The position numbers were made by a program, and so were the translations under genes. Below the pieces are notes generated by a model. It did no database searches. It was not told the origin of the DNA and saw only the letters and a program-made list of their open reading frames with translations. Source: Bernardetiaceae bacterium (GTDB lineage: Bacteria; Bacteroidota; Bacteroidia; Cytophagales; Thermoflexibacteraceae). From it: 64,000 bases of DNA. Position 1 is the stretch's first letter; every line of letters starts with the position of its first letter. The stretch lies in NCBI GenBank assembly GCA_025057115.1, contig JANWWZ010000001.1:124001-188000 (forward strand), given 5' to 3'. Of the stretch, positions 54,053 through 62,808 are shown piece after piece.

Positions 54053-54271
54053 ATGCCCAAGCAAGAAAACATAGAGCTAGATGGCACTATTGTGGAGGCA
54101 CTTTCCAACGCAATGTTTCGCGTTGAGTTGGAAAATGGTCACCAAATTATTGCTCATATTTCTGGGAAAATGCGCATGAATTATGTGCGCATTTTGCCCG
54201 GTGATAAAGTGAGGCTGGAAATGTCGCCTTACGATTTGACCAAAGGAAGAATCATTCAACGCTATAAGTAA
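54053..54271 (+). CDS. infA: Translation initiation factor IF-1
   Basis: The 72-residue S1-like protein has the full IF-1 pattern ([40 protein letters not shown]). It occupies the A site during initiation. It follows map by 8 bases. Confidence 0.97.
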   Translation: MPKQENIELDGTIVEALSNAMFRVELENGHQIIAHISGKMRMNYVRILPGDKVRLEMSPYDLTKGRIIQRYK

Positions 54272-54286
54272 TAAACCTCATTGCCC

Positions 54287-54403
54287 ATGAAAGTTAAAGC
54301 ATCGATTAAGAAGCGCAGTCCTGAATGCAAGATCATTCGCCGCAAAGGGAAGCTATACGTCATTAACAAAAAGAATCCCAAGTTTAAGCAAAGACAAGGT
54401 TAA
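54287..54403 (+). CDS. rpmJ: 50S ribosomal protein L36
   Basis: This 38-codon gene begins [20 protein letters not shown] and ends NPKFKQRQG. It has only one Cys, so it is the zinc-free form. It lies between infA and rpsM as usual. Confidence 0.95.
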   Translation: MKVKASIKKRSPECKIIRRKGKLYVINKKNPKFKQRQG

Positions 54404-54421
54404 TTTAAATCCAAATACGCT

Positions 54422-54802
54422 ATGGCAAGGATTGCAGGAGTTGACATTCCAGATAACAAGCGCGGAGAGATAGCTCTTACCTACATCTATGGCATAGGCA
54501 GGTCTTCGGCAAGGAAGATTTTAGCCAAAGCAGGTATCGATTTCAACCGCAAAGTATTTACCTGGAACGATGCAGAATCAAAAGCGGTTCGCGAAATTAT
54601 CAACAGGGAGTATAAGGTAGAGGGAGAGCTCAAGTCCGAGGTGCAACTGAACATTAAACGCCTTATGGATATTGGTTGCTATCGCGGTTTGCGGCATCGC
54701 AAGGGACTTCCCGTAAGAGGACAAAGAACTAGAACCAATGCTCGTACGCGCAAAGGCAAGCGCAAAACAGTACCTAATAAGAAAATGGCAACTAAGAAAT
54801 AA
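54422..54802 (+). CDS. rpsM: 30S ribosomal protein S13
   Basis: The 126-residue protein begins [20 protein letters not shown] and has the basic end [19 protein letters not shown]. It forms bridges to the large subunit and contacts the P-site tRNA. It opens the alpha operon part. Confidence 0.97.
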   Translation: MARIAGVDIPDNKRGEIALTYIYGIGRSSARKILAKAGIDFNRKVFTWNDAESKAVREIINREYKVEGELKSEVQLNIKRLMDIGCYRGLRHRKGLPVRGQRTRTNARTRKGKRKTVPNKKMATKK

Positions 54803-54807
54803 GTTAT

Positions 54808-55209
54808 ATGGCAACACAACAAGGCAAAAGAAAGGACAAAGCAAGAAAACGCGTGGTTCAGGTAGAGCCTATAGGGCAAGTGCACATAAAAGCCTCTTTT
54901 AACAACATTATTATTTCTATTACCAACAATGCAGGTCAGGTCATTGCCTGGTCTTCTGCAGGAAAGATGGGCTTCAAAGGCTCTAAAAAGAATACTCCTT
55001 ATGCAGCTCAAGTAGCTGCTGCTGATTGTGCCAAAGCCGCTTATGACTTGGGTGTGCGCAAGGCAGAAGTACTGGTAAAAGGTCCAGGAGCAGGGCGAGA
55101 GTCTGCTATAAGAACTATTCAAAGTTCAGGCATAGAAATTACAGCAATTAAAGATGTAACGCCGCTGCCTCACAATGGTTGCCGTCCACCTAAGAAGCGC
55201 CGCGTGTAA
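54808..55209 (+). CDS. rpsK: 30S ribosomal protein S11
   Basis: The 133-residue protein has the S11 signature region ([36 protein letters not shown]). It lies on the platform near the Shine-Dalgarno site and follows rpsM by 5 bases. Confidence 0.97.
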   Translation: MATQQGKRKDKARKRVVQVEPIGQVHIKASFNNIIISITNNAGQVIAWSSAGKMGFKGSKKNTPYAAQVAAADCAKAAYDLGVRKAEVLVKGPGAGRESAIRTIQSSGIEITAIKDVTPLPHNGCRPPKKRRV

Positions 55210-55276
55210 TTTACTTTGCATCTTTCTTTTTTCTACTGAAAGAGCAATTACTTAGAAAACAAACAGTAACAATCCA

Positions 55277-55879
55277 ATGGCAAGATATACTGGTCCCAAA
55301 TCAAAAATATCCAGACGCTACGGCGAGTCTATTTTTGGCTACTGCAAGGCTTTGAAGAATAAGAAATATCCTCCTGGTCAGCATGGCAGAGGAAAAAAAC
55401 GCAAGCTCTCCGAGTATGCTGTGCAATTGATGGAAAAACAAAAAGCCAAATACATTTATGGCATTTTAGAACGCCAGTTTCGCCGCATCTTTGCCCGCGC
55501 CTCTCGCATGGGAGGGGTAACAGGTGAGAACTTGTTGCAACTTTTGGAAGCGCGCCTAGATAATATGGTATATCGCCTAGGCATTGCTCCTACTCGCAGA
55601 GCAGCGCGGCAATTGGTCTGTCACAGACATATTACTGTAAATGGGCAAGTGGTGAATATTCCTTCTTATACTTTGCGACCTGGAGACGTAGTAGCCGTTA
55701 GAGAAAAATCAAAAACTTTAGAAGTAATTACAAAGTCGGTTTCAGGGCATGTCAATCGCTACCCTTGGCTAGAATGGAACGCTACAGAACTCTCAGGCAA
55801 GTTCATCTACATGCCTGAACGAAGAGAAATCCCAGAAAATATCAAAGAGCAACTCATCGTAGAGCTCTACTCAAAATAA
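55277..55879 (+). CDS. rpsD: 30S ribosomal protein S4
   Basis: The 200-residue protein begins [20 protein letters not shown] and has an S4 RNA-binding domain ([20 protein letters not shown]). In E. coli S4 represses the alpha operon. The N-terminal zinc Cys set is absent. A 67-base gap precedes it. Confidence 0.97.
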   Translation: MARYTGPKSKISRRYGESIFGYCKALKNKKYPPGQHGRGKKRKLSEYAVQLMEKQKAKYIYGILERQFRRIFARASRMGGVTGENLLQLLEARLDNMVYRLGIAPTRRAARQLVCHRHITVNGQVVNIPSYTLRPGDVVAVREKSKTLEVITKSVSGHVNRYPWLEWNATELSGKFIYMPERREIPENIKEQLIVELYSK

Positions 55880-55935
55880 CCTCTTATTTTCTTGCTTTTT
55901 GCTTAACAGGTTGCGTAACAAAAAGTGTTTAAACT

Positions 55936-56925
55936 ATGTCTATTCTCACATTTCAAATGCCTGACAAAGTGGTAATGGAGAAGGCAGACGAGTTTTATGG
56001 TCTGTTCGAATTCAAACCACTTGAAAAAGGGTACGGCGTAACAATTGGCAATGCATTGCGCCGTGTGTTGCTTTCTTCACTAGAAGGTTACGCAATTATC
56101 GGCATTAAAATACGTGGAGTGCTTCACGAGTTTTCAACCATAGAAGGGGTTGTAGAAGACGTGTCAGAAATCGTCTTAAACCTTAAAATGGTGCGTTTCA
56201 AGCGTCTGGTAGACAATCCCGACTTGAAGTTTACTGTTTCTGTCAGGGGGCAAACTGCTCTCAAAGCCGGCGACTTTAGCAGGTTTACTAGCCACTTCCA
56301 AATTCTTAATCCAGATCACGTCATTTGCACTATGGATCCTTCAGTATCCCTTGAAATGGATATATACTTAGACAAAGGGCGTGGCTATGTACCAGCGGAA
56401 GAAAATCGAGTGGCAGACAACAGCTTTGGCTACATCCCCATCGATGCCATTTTCACCCCTATTCGCAATGTGAAGTACAGCGTAGAAAACACTCGCGTAG
56501 AACAAAAAACTGACTACGAACGGCTTGTAATAGAAGTACAGACCGATGGTTCTATCCATCCCGAAGAAGCACTTAAGGGAGCAGCTAATATCCTCATTAA
56601 GCACTTTATGCTCTTCTCTGACCAAACCATGACCTTTGAATCCTCCAAGCAAGAAGAAGAAGAAACGGTGGATGAGGAATTTTTGCACATGCGCAAGCTG
56701 CTCAAGACACCTCTTTCTGAACTTGACCTTTCAGTGCGGGCTTATAATTGCCTAAAAGCAGCTGATATCAAGACGCTGGGCGACCTAGTACAGCTAGAAA
56801 TTTCCGAAATGATGAAATTCCGCAACTTTGGTCGCAAATCTTTAACCGAACTGGAGCAGTTGGTTGCTTCCAAGAACCTTACTTTTGGCATGGATGTATC
56901 CAAATACAGGCTAGACGAAGACTAA
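55936..56925 (+). CDS. rpoA: DNA-directed RNA polymerase subunit alpha
   Basis: The 329-residue protein has the N-terminal assembly domain ([20 protein letters not shown]) and a C-terminal DNA- and activator-binding domain ([20 protein letters not shown]) joined by an acidic linker (EEEETVDEE). It is in its usual place between rpsD and rplQ. Confidence 0.97.
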   Translation: MSILTFQMPDKVVMEKADEFYGLFEFKPLEKGYGVTIGNALRRVLLSSLEGYAIIGIKIRGVLHEFSTIEGVVEDVSEIVLNLKMVRFKRLVDNPDLKFTVSVRGQTALKAGDFSRFTSHFQILNPDHVICTMDPSVSLEMDIYLDKGRGYVPAEENRVADNSFGYIPIDAIFTPIRNVKYSVENTRVEQKTDYERLVIEVQTDGSIHPEEALKGAANILIKHFMLFSDQTMTFESSKQEEEETVDEEFLHMRKLLKTPLSELDLSVRAYNCLKAADIKTLGDLVQLEISEMMKFRNFGRKSLTELEQLVASKNLTFGMDVSKYRLDED

Positions 56926-56931
56926 TCACCT

Positions 56932-57411
56932 ATGAGACACGGAAGAAAAGTGAATCATTTAGGGCGAACAGCCTCTCACCGCAAGGCTTTATTGGCTAAT
57001 TTGGCTGTAGCGCTCATTCTTCATAAAAGAATCAACACCACAGTAGCAAAAGCAAAGGCACTGCGCAAGTTCGTGGAGCCTTTGATTACCAGGTCAAAAA
57101 CTGATACCACGCACTCCAGGCGCATGGTGTTTGCTTACTTGCAAAATAAAGAAGCAGTGCGCATTTTGTTCGATGAAATTGCGCGCAAAGTCGCTGACCG
57201 ACCAGGTGGATATACACGCATCCTCAGGACAGAGCTCCGCCGAGGGGATAACGCTGAGATGTGCATGATGGAGCTGGTGGATTACAACACCGTAATGCTA
57301 GCCTCTGAAAAGGCTAAAGTAAAAAAGACTCGTCGTGGAGGCAAAAAATCCACTTCTTCTTCAGCAGGTTCATCCACTGCACCCGTTGCTGAAACTCCAA
57401 CTACGGAGTAA
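56932..57411 (+). CDS. rplQ: 50S ribosomal protein L17 with a C-terminal extension
   Basis: Residues 1-118 match L17 ([20 protein letters not shown]). The remaining 40 residues are Lys-rich, then Ser/Thr/Ala-rich ([17 protein letters not shown]), a tail seen in many Bacteroidota L17 proteins. It is the last gene of the operon. Confidence 0.96.
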   Translation: MRHGRKVNHLGRTASHRKALLANLAVALILHKRINTTVAKAKALRKFVEPLITRSKTDTTHSRRMVFAYLQNKEAVRILFDEIARKVADRPGGYTRILRTELRRGDNAEMCMMELVDYNTVMLASEKAKVKKTRRGGKKSTSSSAGSSTAPVAETPTTE

Positions 57412-57441
57412 GCCTTTTACCTTTGCTTAGCCGAAATTCAG

Positions 57442-57471
57442 AAGGATTTGACTTTATGTCAAGTCCTTTTT
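57442..57471 (+). terminator. Intrinsic terminator of the rplP-rplQ operon
   Basis: AAGGATTTGAC pairs with GTCAAGTCCTT (11 bp, one G-T pair) around TTTAT, followed by a T-run. Confidence 0.9.
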
Positions 57472-57486
57472 AATTTATCTATCTTG

Positions 57487-57879
57487 ATGAAAGTACTTGT
57501 TTATTTTCTTTGTTTTCAGTTGCTGCTGAGCTCCTGCCGACTGATAAGTCCAGCAAAAACCTATCAGGAATTAGTCGGCACTTGGAAAGAAGAATGGGGC
57601 GCTAGCGATGTAACTTATCGCGATGTGTACCAGATAGCTTATTTGCCTAATAAACAGTTGATAATTACCTGTAAAGACCGGCCTAATTACCTGGTGCGCA
57701 AAGTGCATTACAATGGCAACATCCTGCAGTTGGAAATAGAAATCCGCGATGAAAAATATAACACTGGTTCGGCAAACTTATATTATCAACTTCGCTTTGT
57801 GAAAGACTTGCAAATCCTCACTGGAACGGCTATCAATCACGAAAATAAAGTAATTCCCGTCAAGTGGCTCAAGCAATAA
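57487..57879 (+). CDS. Small lipoprotein of unknown function
   Basis: I chose ATG 57487. The N-terminus (MKVLVYFLCFQLLLSSCRL) is a lipoprotein signal with lipobox LSSC, leaving a mature protein of about 113 residues that looks lipocalin-like in length and beta content (ELVGTWKEEWG, VRKVHYNGNILQLEIEI). No family is recognised. Its last 16 bases overlap mutY, so the two are translationally linked. Confidence 0.65.
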   Translation: MKVLVYFLCFQLLLSSCRLISPAKTYQELVGTWKEEWGASDVTYRDVYQIAYLPNKQLIITCKDRPNYLVRKVHYNGNILQLEIEIRDEKYNTGSANLYYQLRFVKDLQILTGTAINHENKVIPVKWLKQ

Positions 57880-59003
57880 CCAATTTACCTTTCTTTGGCA
57901 AACTGCTCAGAGAATGGTATCAGGGCAATAAACGCAATTTGCCGTGGCGCCATACAAGCGATCCCTACCTAATATGGCTTTCGGAAGTAATTTTGCAGCA
58001 GACTCGCGTAGCACAAGGCTTACCTTACTACGAAAAATTGGTTGCTGCTTTTCCTACCGTCCATCATTTAGCTGCTGCTTCGGAAGAAGAAGTGCTGCGC
58101 CTTTGGCAAGGATTAGGCTACTACTCCCGAGCTCGGCATATGCACGCTACAGCTCGGCTAATTGTGCAGCGATACAATGGAAAATTTCCCATTTCCTACA
58201 AAGAGTTGCTTCAACTCAAAGGAATAGGACCCTATACTGCAGCAGCCATCGCCTCTTTTGCTTATAACGAACCCATAGCGGTAGTGGATGGCAATGTTTA
58301 CCGCGTACTAGCGAGAATTTTTGGCATTACTGACGATATCTCTTCTACCAAAGGCAAAAAAATTTTTGCACAATATGCCCAGCAATTATTGGAGCAGAGT
58401 GTGTCGGTGGTAGCTCCCTCGCTGTACAATCAAGCCATTATGGAGTTTGGAGCTATTCAGTGCACTCCCCTTGCTCCAGCGTGTTCTTGTTGCATTTTCT
58501 CTCATTGCTGTTATGCTTATCTTCACCAGCAACAACAGCAACTGCCTGTAAAAGAAAAAAAACTAAAGACTAAGCAACGCCACTGGATTTATCTGATTAT
58601 AGAACATCAAGGTTATGTATTGGTAAAAATGCGGCAAAGTGGTGATATCTGGCAAGGGTTATACGATTTTCCATTAGTAGAAGAACGATCCTTGTCCTTG
58701 TCGCATTCGCTTTTAGGTCAAATTTACAGTGAAGTACAACCTATGTTATCCTTAACAGGACTAGCAAAAGGGGTCAAATTACCGAGTTTGCCTGTAGAGG
58801 TATGCAATATTTCAGATGTTTACAAACACCCACTTACGCACCAAGTATTACAAGTGCGCTTTGTGCATTTGGTAGTTCTTTGCAAGGAGTTGTGGCAGGA
58901 ACTGCAAGGTATCTCAGCGCTCAAGGTAGTAAGTTGGAAAGAATTGGATCAGTTACCCAAACCTATTTTAGTAGTTAATTATTTGCGCAAGGCGTTTTTT
59001 TAG
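57864..59003 (+). CDS. mutY: A/G-specific adenine glycosylase MutY
   Basis: The 379-residue enzyme removes adenine opposite 8-oxoguanine. Visible are the catalytic Glu in SEVILQQTRV, the helix-hairpin-helix LKGIGPYTAAAIASFAYN with Asp in VVDGNVYRV, and the iron-sulfur Cys set C-x6-C-x2-C-x5-C near residues 199-216. The C-terminal domain is NUDIX-like. The start is a GTG inside the lipoprotein gene; no ATG gives a complete N-terminus. It begins the conserved mutY-ssb-gldE-gldD order. Confidence 0.94.
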   Translation: MAQAITNLPFFGKLLREWYQGNKRNLPWRHTSDPYLIWLSEVILQQTRVAQGLPYYEKLVAAFPTVHHLAAASEEEVLRLWQGLGYYSRARHMHATARLIVQRYNGKFPISYKELLQLKGIGPYTAAAIASFAYNEPIAVVDGNVYRVLARIFGITDDISSTKGKKIFAQYAQQLLEQSVSVVAPSLYNQAIMEFGAIQCTPLAPACSCCIFSHCCYAYLHQQQQQLPVKEKKLKTKQRHWIYLIIEHQGYVLVKMRQSGDIWQGLYDFPLVEERSLSLSHSLLGQIYSEVQPMLSLTGLAKGVKLPSLPVEVCNISDVYKHPLTHQVLQVRFVHLVVLCKELWQELQGISALKVVSWKELDQLPKPILVVNYLRKAFF

Positions 59004-59028
59004 TATCTTTATACAAATTCAATGGCGT

Positions 59029-59547
59029 ATGGTCAATAAAGCGATTTTAATAGGTTACATAGGTAGAGATCCGCTAGTGAGGCATACTAATAATGGCATC
59101 CCAGTAGCTACTTTTTCAGTGGCTACTTCTGAATCTTACAAAGATGAAAACGGTGAGCGAAAGGAACTTACCGAGTGGCACAATATTGTGCTGTGGCGCC
59201 ACAATGCGGAATTTGCCGAAAAGTACCTTAAAAAGGGCATGAAAGTGTATATAGAAGGCAAAATCACTACTCGCGAGTATGAGCAAGATGGAATTAAAAA
59301 ATACATTACTGAAATTGTAGGCAATAATGTACAAATATTAAGCAGCCCTGCTAGCATAGCAGACCGCCCTGACAGGGAAATTCCGCTACCTCAAGAGCCA
59401 CCCTATTTCAAGAAATCTAGCGATGCTTCTACAAAACTATCCGAAAAGTCAGGAAGTGCTGAAAAATCAGAGGATAGTTCTTTGGATGCCGCTACTAATT
59501 ATCCAAGTTTATCCTCAGAGACAGGAGAAGATGAACTTCCTTTCTAA
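59029..59547 (+). CDS. ssb: Single-stranded DNA-binding protein
   Basis: The 172-residue protein has an OB fold (VNKAILIGYIGRDPLVRHT, TEWHNIVLWRHNAEFAEKYL), a Ser-rich linker and the acidic tip DELPF that recruits repair and replication partners. It lies 25 bases after mutY. Confidence 0.95.
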   Translation: MVNKAILIGYIGRDPLVRHTNNGIPVATFSVATSESYKDENGERKELTEWHNIVLWRHNAEFAEKYLKKGMKVYIEGKITTREYEQDGIKKYITEIVGNNVQILSSPASIADRPDREIPLPQEPPYFKKSSDASTKLSEKSGSAEKSEDSSLDAATNYPSLSSETGEDELPF

Positions 59548-59574
59548 TCTAAGATGGCAGATAGTTAGGGTAAT

Positions 59575-60888
59575 ATGGCTATTGCTTCTCATTGGTTAGT
59601 TTACCTAGTGGAAAGCGTAGTATTATGCCTTTTATTGATAGGCTCGGCACTGATTTCTGGCTCGGAAGTAGCCTTTTTTTCTCTCAAGCCGCAGCAGCTA
59701 TCTCAGTGCCGAGATAGCCACCTTCAAACAGAACGGGATATTGCCATTTTGCTCAACGATCCGCGCAGATTGCTGGCAACGGTGCTAATATTGAACAACT
59801 TAGTCAATATTAGCATAGTTACTCTCTCTTCTTACATGCTAATAGACATCATTGGCAAGGACAGCCCCCAAGCTACCTTAGCAATTTCCGCTCTTACCTT
59901 AGTGGTTACTTTCATGATTGTGTTTTTTGGCGAGGTAGTGCCAAAGGTATACGCCAATCAACGAGCACTGTATTTTGCTCGTTTTACAGCCACTTCTATT
60001 TTGTGGCTAAGCAATCTCTTGTACCCTATTTCCTTTGTTTTACTCCAGTTGAGCCGTCTAGTGGAAAGCAGGATCAAGCGCAAAGGATATGAAGTATCCA
60101 TTGAAGAGCTCAATCAAGCCTTAGAACTGACCACTACCTCAGAGAAAACAAGCCAAGAGCAAAAGGAAATTCTCAAGGGCATTGTCAATTTTAGCACCAT
60201 CACTGTACGGCAAATTATGCAGGTGCGCATGGATATTTGTGCAGCTAATTTAGAGTGGAACTTTCACAAATTATTAGACTACATCCATGAAATGGGTTAT
60301 TCGCGCCTGCCAGTCTATTCAGAGACTATTGACAATATTGAAGGCATTTTGTATGTAAAAGACATCCTGCCATATTTGCAAGAAGACAACAATTTCGACT
60401 GGCGCAAACTTATCCGCCGAGACGTCTTTTTCGTGCCTGAAAATAAGCGCATTGACCAACTCTTAAAGGATTTTCAAGCAAGGCGAGTGCACATGGCTAT
60501 TGTGGTGGATGAATATGGCGGTATCGTAGGATTGATTACCATGGAAGATATTATTGAAGAAATCGTAGGTGAAATTAACGACGAGTTTGATACGCAAGAC
60601 TTACAGTATAAAAAAATCAACGAAAATACGTACATATTTGAAGGAAAAACCCTACTAATAGACTTTTGCCGCGTGTTAAACATCGATATTAACCTTTTTG
60701 AAGAGGTGCAAGGAGAAAGTGAATCTTTAGGGGGGCTACTTTTGGAACTTTTTGCACGTATGCCTAAGGTAGGAGAAAAAAAGCGCTTTAAAAATTTTGT
60801 CTTTACTGTTATGTCGGTGGACAAAAAGCGAATTAAAAATGTCAAAGTATTTATCAAAAAGCAAGCTCCAGCTGAAAGCACTGTATAG
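59575..60888 (+). CDS. gldE: Gliding motility protein GldE (CNNM/CorC-like)
   Basis: The 437-residue membrane protein has a DUF21 domain with about four helices (residues 5-190), two CBS motifs (RQIMQVRMDICAANLEW, VDEYGGIVGLITMEDIIEE) and a CorC/HlyC domain at the end. In Flavobacterium it supports gliding together with GldD. Its 3' end overlaps gldD by 50 bases. Confidence 0.92.
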   Translation: MAIASHWLVYLVESVVLCLLLIGSALISGSEVAFFSLKPQQLSQCRDSHLQTERDIAILLNDPRRLLATVLILNNLVNISIVTLSSYMLIDIIGKDSPQATLAISALTLVVTFMIVFFGEVVPKVYANQRALYFARFTATSILWLSNLLYPISFVLLQLSRLVESRIKRKGYEVSIEELNQALELTTTSEKTSQEQKEILKGIVNFSTITVRQIMQVRMDICAANLEWNFHKLLDYIHEMGYSRLPVYSETIDNIEGILYVKDILPYLQEDNNFDWRKLIRRDVFFVPENKRIDQLLKDFQARRVHMAIVVDEYGGIVGLITMEDIIEEIVGEINDEFDTQDLQYKKINENTYIFEGKTLLIDFCRVLNIDINLFEEVQGESESLGGLLLELFARMPKVGEKKRFKNFVFTVMSVDKKRIKNVKVFIKKQAPAESTV

Positions 60889-61471
60889 TTTGGCAATATG
60901 GATAACTTTGTCAGTTGGCTGTTCTTCAGAAAAAGATTTTAAACCCAAGCCTAAAGGTTATCATTACATTCACCTGCCTCCTCATCAATACGTTCCTACC
61001 CCTGACTCGCTGCCATATAGTTTTGAGTACTCTGCTCATGCGAAATTACTCAACGATACTTCTTTCATGGCAGAGCGGTTTTGGACGGAAATTTACTACC
61101 CTACTTTTACTGCTACTATCAACGTTTCTTTCAAAATCATCCGAAGCCCCAAAGACCTGCGCGACTATGTAAATGATTGCTACAAACTTGCTCAAAAACA
61201 CAACATTCGTGCAGAGTCTATTGAGGAAGTCATTACTAAGACTCCTAGCGGCATGACGGCTGTCATGTACCAACTAGAAGGGGATGTGCCTACAACATTC
61301 CAGTTTTACGTAACTGACTCGGTGCGTTACTTTTTTCGCACCTCGCTTTATTTTCCCACCTCACAAAAAAACGATTCTCTGGCTCCTTTAATTCGCTACA
61401 CTACGGAGGATATGATACACATCCTTAATACCCTTCGCTGGAATCACAAAGTAGCTGATAAACTCAGGTAG
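60839..61471 (+). CDS. gldD: Gliding motility lipoprotein GldD
   Basis: I chose ATG 60839 (MSKYLSKSKLQLKALYSLAI), which gives a lipoprotein signal with lipobox LSVGC. The mature part matches GldD (YHYIHLPPHQYVP, ERFWTEIYYPTFTATINVSF). GldD is required for gliding and type IX secretion in Flavobacterium. The 50-base overlap with gldE is unusually long and implies coupled translation. Confidence 0.92.
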   Translation: MSKYLSKSKLQLKALYSLAIWITLSVGCSSEKDFKPKPKGYHYIHLPPHQYVPTPDSLPYSFEYSAHAKLLNDTSFMAERFWTEIYYPTFTATINVSFKIIRSPKDLRDYVNDCYKLAQKHNIRAESIEEVITKTPSGMTAVMYQLEGDVPTTFQFYVTDSVRYFFRTSLYFPTSQKNDSLAPLIRYTTEDMIHILNTLRWNHKVADKLR

Positions 61472-61495
61472 GCTTGCAAGTAAACTCAGTTGGTA

Positions 61496-61530
61496 CTGCC
61501 GTTGCCATTCAAAAAATTTAACAACGGCAG
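61496..61530. terminator. 9-bp hairpin between convergent genes, no T-tract
   Basis: CTGCCGTTG pairs with CAACGGCAG around a 17-base A+T-rich loop, between the ends of gldD and the thiolase gene. It lacks a T-run and shares TGCCGTTG with the hairpin at 2474 and the array at 18.3 kb. Confidence 0.4.
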
Positions 61531-61544
61531 AAAACAGAGCGTAT

Positions 61545-62720
61545 TTAGTAGATTAACTCGTAAATGCCTGCTACGCCTTGTCCGCCTCCTACGCAAGCGG
61601 TTACCATGCCATATTTTAACTTGCGGCGGCGCATCTCATTGAATAACTGAATAGAAAGTTTTGTACCTGTGCATCCCAGAGGATGACCTAAGGCAATGGC
61701 TCCTCCATTGACATTGGTAATTTCAGGATTTAAGTCCAGTTCTTGCATTACTGCTAAGGTCTGTGCAGCAAAGGCTTCGTTGAGTTCTATTAATTCTATG
61801 TGGCTAAGTTTTAAGTTAGCTTGTTTAAGCGCTTTAGGAACTGCTGCCACGGGACCGATGCCCATAATGCGAGGATGAACTCCTTCAGCAGCGTAGGCTA
61901 CCATGCGAGCAATAGGTTGTAAGCCAAGTTCGTTTACCATGCGTTCCGACATGACAAGGACAAATGCTGCACCATCAGAAGTTTGGGAAGAATTTCCCGC
62001 TGTTACCTGACCATTGGCTGCAAAAACGGGTTTGAGTTTCGCCAATGCTTCCAAAGATGTATCTGCTCGTGGACCTTCGTCAGTATCTACTACAAACTGC
62101 CGCTGTTTTTTCTTGCCAGTTTCGTCGATATAGGTTTCTGTTACAGGAATAGGAACAATTTCCTCCTTAAACTTACCCGCTGCGATGGCGGCAAGGGCTT
62201 TTTGATGGGAGTAGTAGGAAAACTCGTCTGCTTTTTGGCGGCTAATTTTGAATTCTATGGCAACTTGTTCAGCAGTAAGCCCCATGCTTAGGTAATAGTC
62301 AGGATGTTTTTCGGCTATTTTCCAGTTTAGAGCGGTTTTCCAGCCTGTAGTAGGTACTAATGACATGGATTCTGTGCCGCCAGCGATGATGCACTCAGCT
62401 TGTCCAGCTCTGATTTTAGCCGTTGCCATGGCAATAGCTTCCACTCCCGAACCGCAATAGCGGTTAATAGTAACTCCTGGCACATTCATCGGCAAGGAAA
62501 GCAGGGCAATCATGCGAGCAATTTGCATGCCCTGTTCGGCTTCGGGTACGGCGTTCCCTACGATGAGGTCATCTATGCGTTTAGGGTCGAGATGAGGAAC
62601 GGAAGCCACTAAATGCTTAATCACTTCGGCTGCCAGATCGTCAGGGCGAGTGAAGCGAAAGCCACCACGATTGGCTTTGCCTACAGCGGTGCGGTAACCT
62701 GCTACAATATATGCCTCCAT
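61545..62720 (-). CDS. Acetyl-CoA acyltransferase (thiolase)
   Basis: The 391-residue enzyme has all thiolase residues: the acyl-accepting Cys in NRYCGSGVEA near residue 88, NEAFAAQ, His in GGAIALGHPLG and the second Cys in VTACVGGGQG. It splits 3-ketoacyl-CoA (beta-oxidation) or condenses acetyl-CoA. No other fad genes are adjacent. It has its own consensus promoter. Confidence 0.94.
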   Translation of the reverse strand: MEAYIVAGYRTAVGKANRGGFRFTRPDDLAAEVIKHLVASVPHLDPKRIDDLIVGNAVPEAEQGMQIARMIALLSLPMNVPGVTINRYCGSGVEAIAMATAKIRAGQAECIIAGGTESMSLVPTTGWKTALNWKIAEKHPDYYLSMGLTAEQVAIEFKISRQKADEFSYYSHQKALAAIAAGKFKEEIVPIPVTETYIDETGKKKQRQFVVDTDEGPRADTSLEALAKLKPVFAANGQVTAGNSSQTSDGAAFVLVMSERMVNELGLQPIARMVAYAAEGVHPRIMGIGPVAAVPKALKQANLKLSHIELIELNEAFAAQTLAVMQELDLNPEITNVNGGAIALGHPLGCTGTKLSIQLFNEMRRRKLKYGMVTACVGGGQGVAGIYELIY

Positions 62721-62739
62721 ATTACAAGTTGAATTTATG

Positions 62740-62769
62740 CAAATCTAGCTATCTGGGCAGATGAAGCAA
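62740..62769 (-). promoter_or_regulatory. Promoter of the thiolase gene (TTG-N19-TAGATTTG)
   Basis: Both boxes are exact with a 19-base spacer on the minus strand. The spacer contains the inverted repeat ATCTG-CC-CAGAT. The leader is about 15 bases. Confidence 0.75.
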
Positions 62770-62808
62770 AGGATTTATCAAAAAATATTATGCAAGCCGA
62801 GTATTTTC

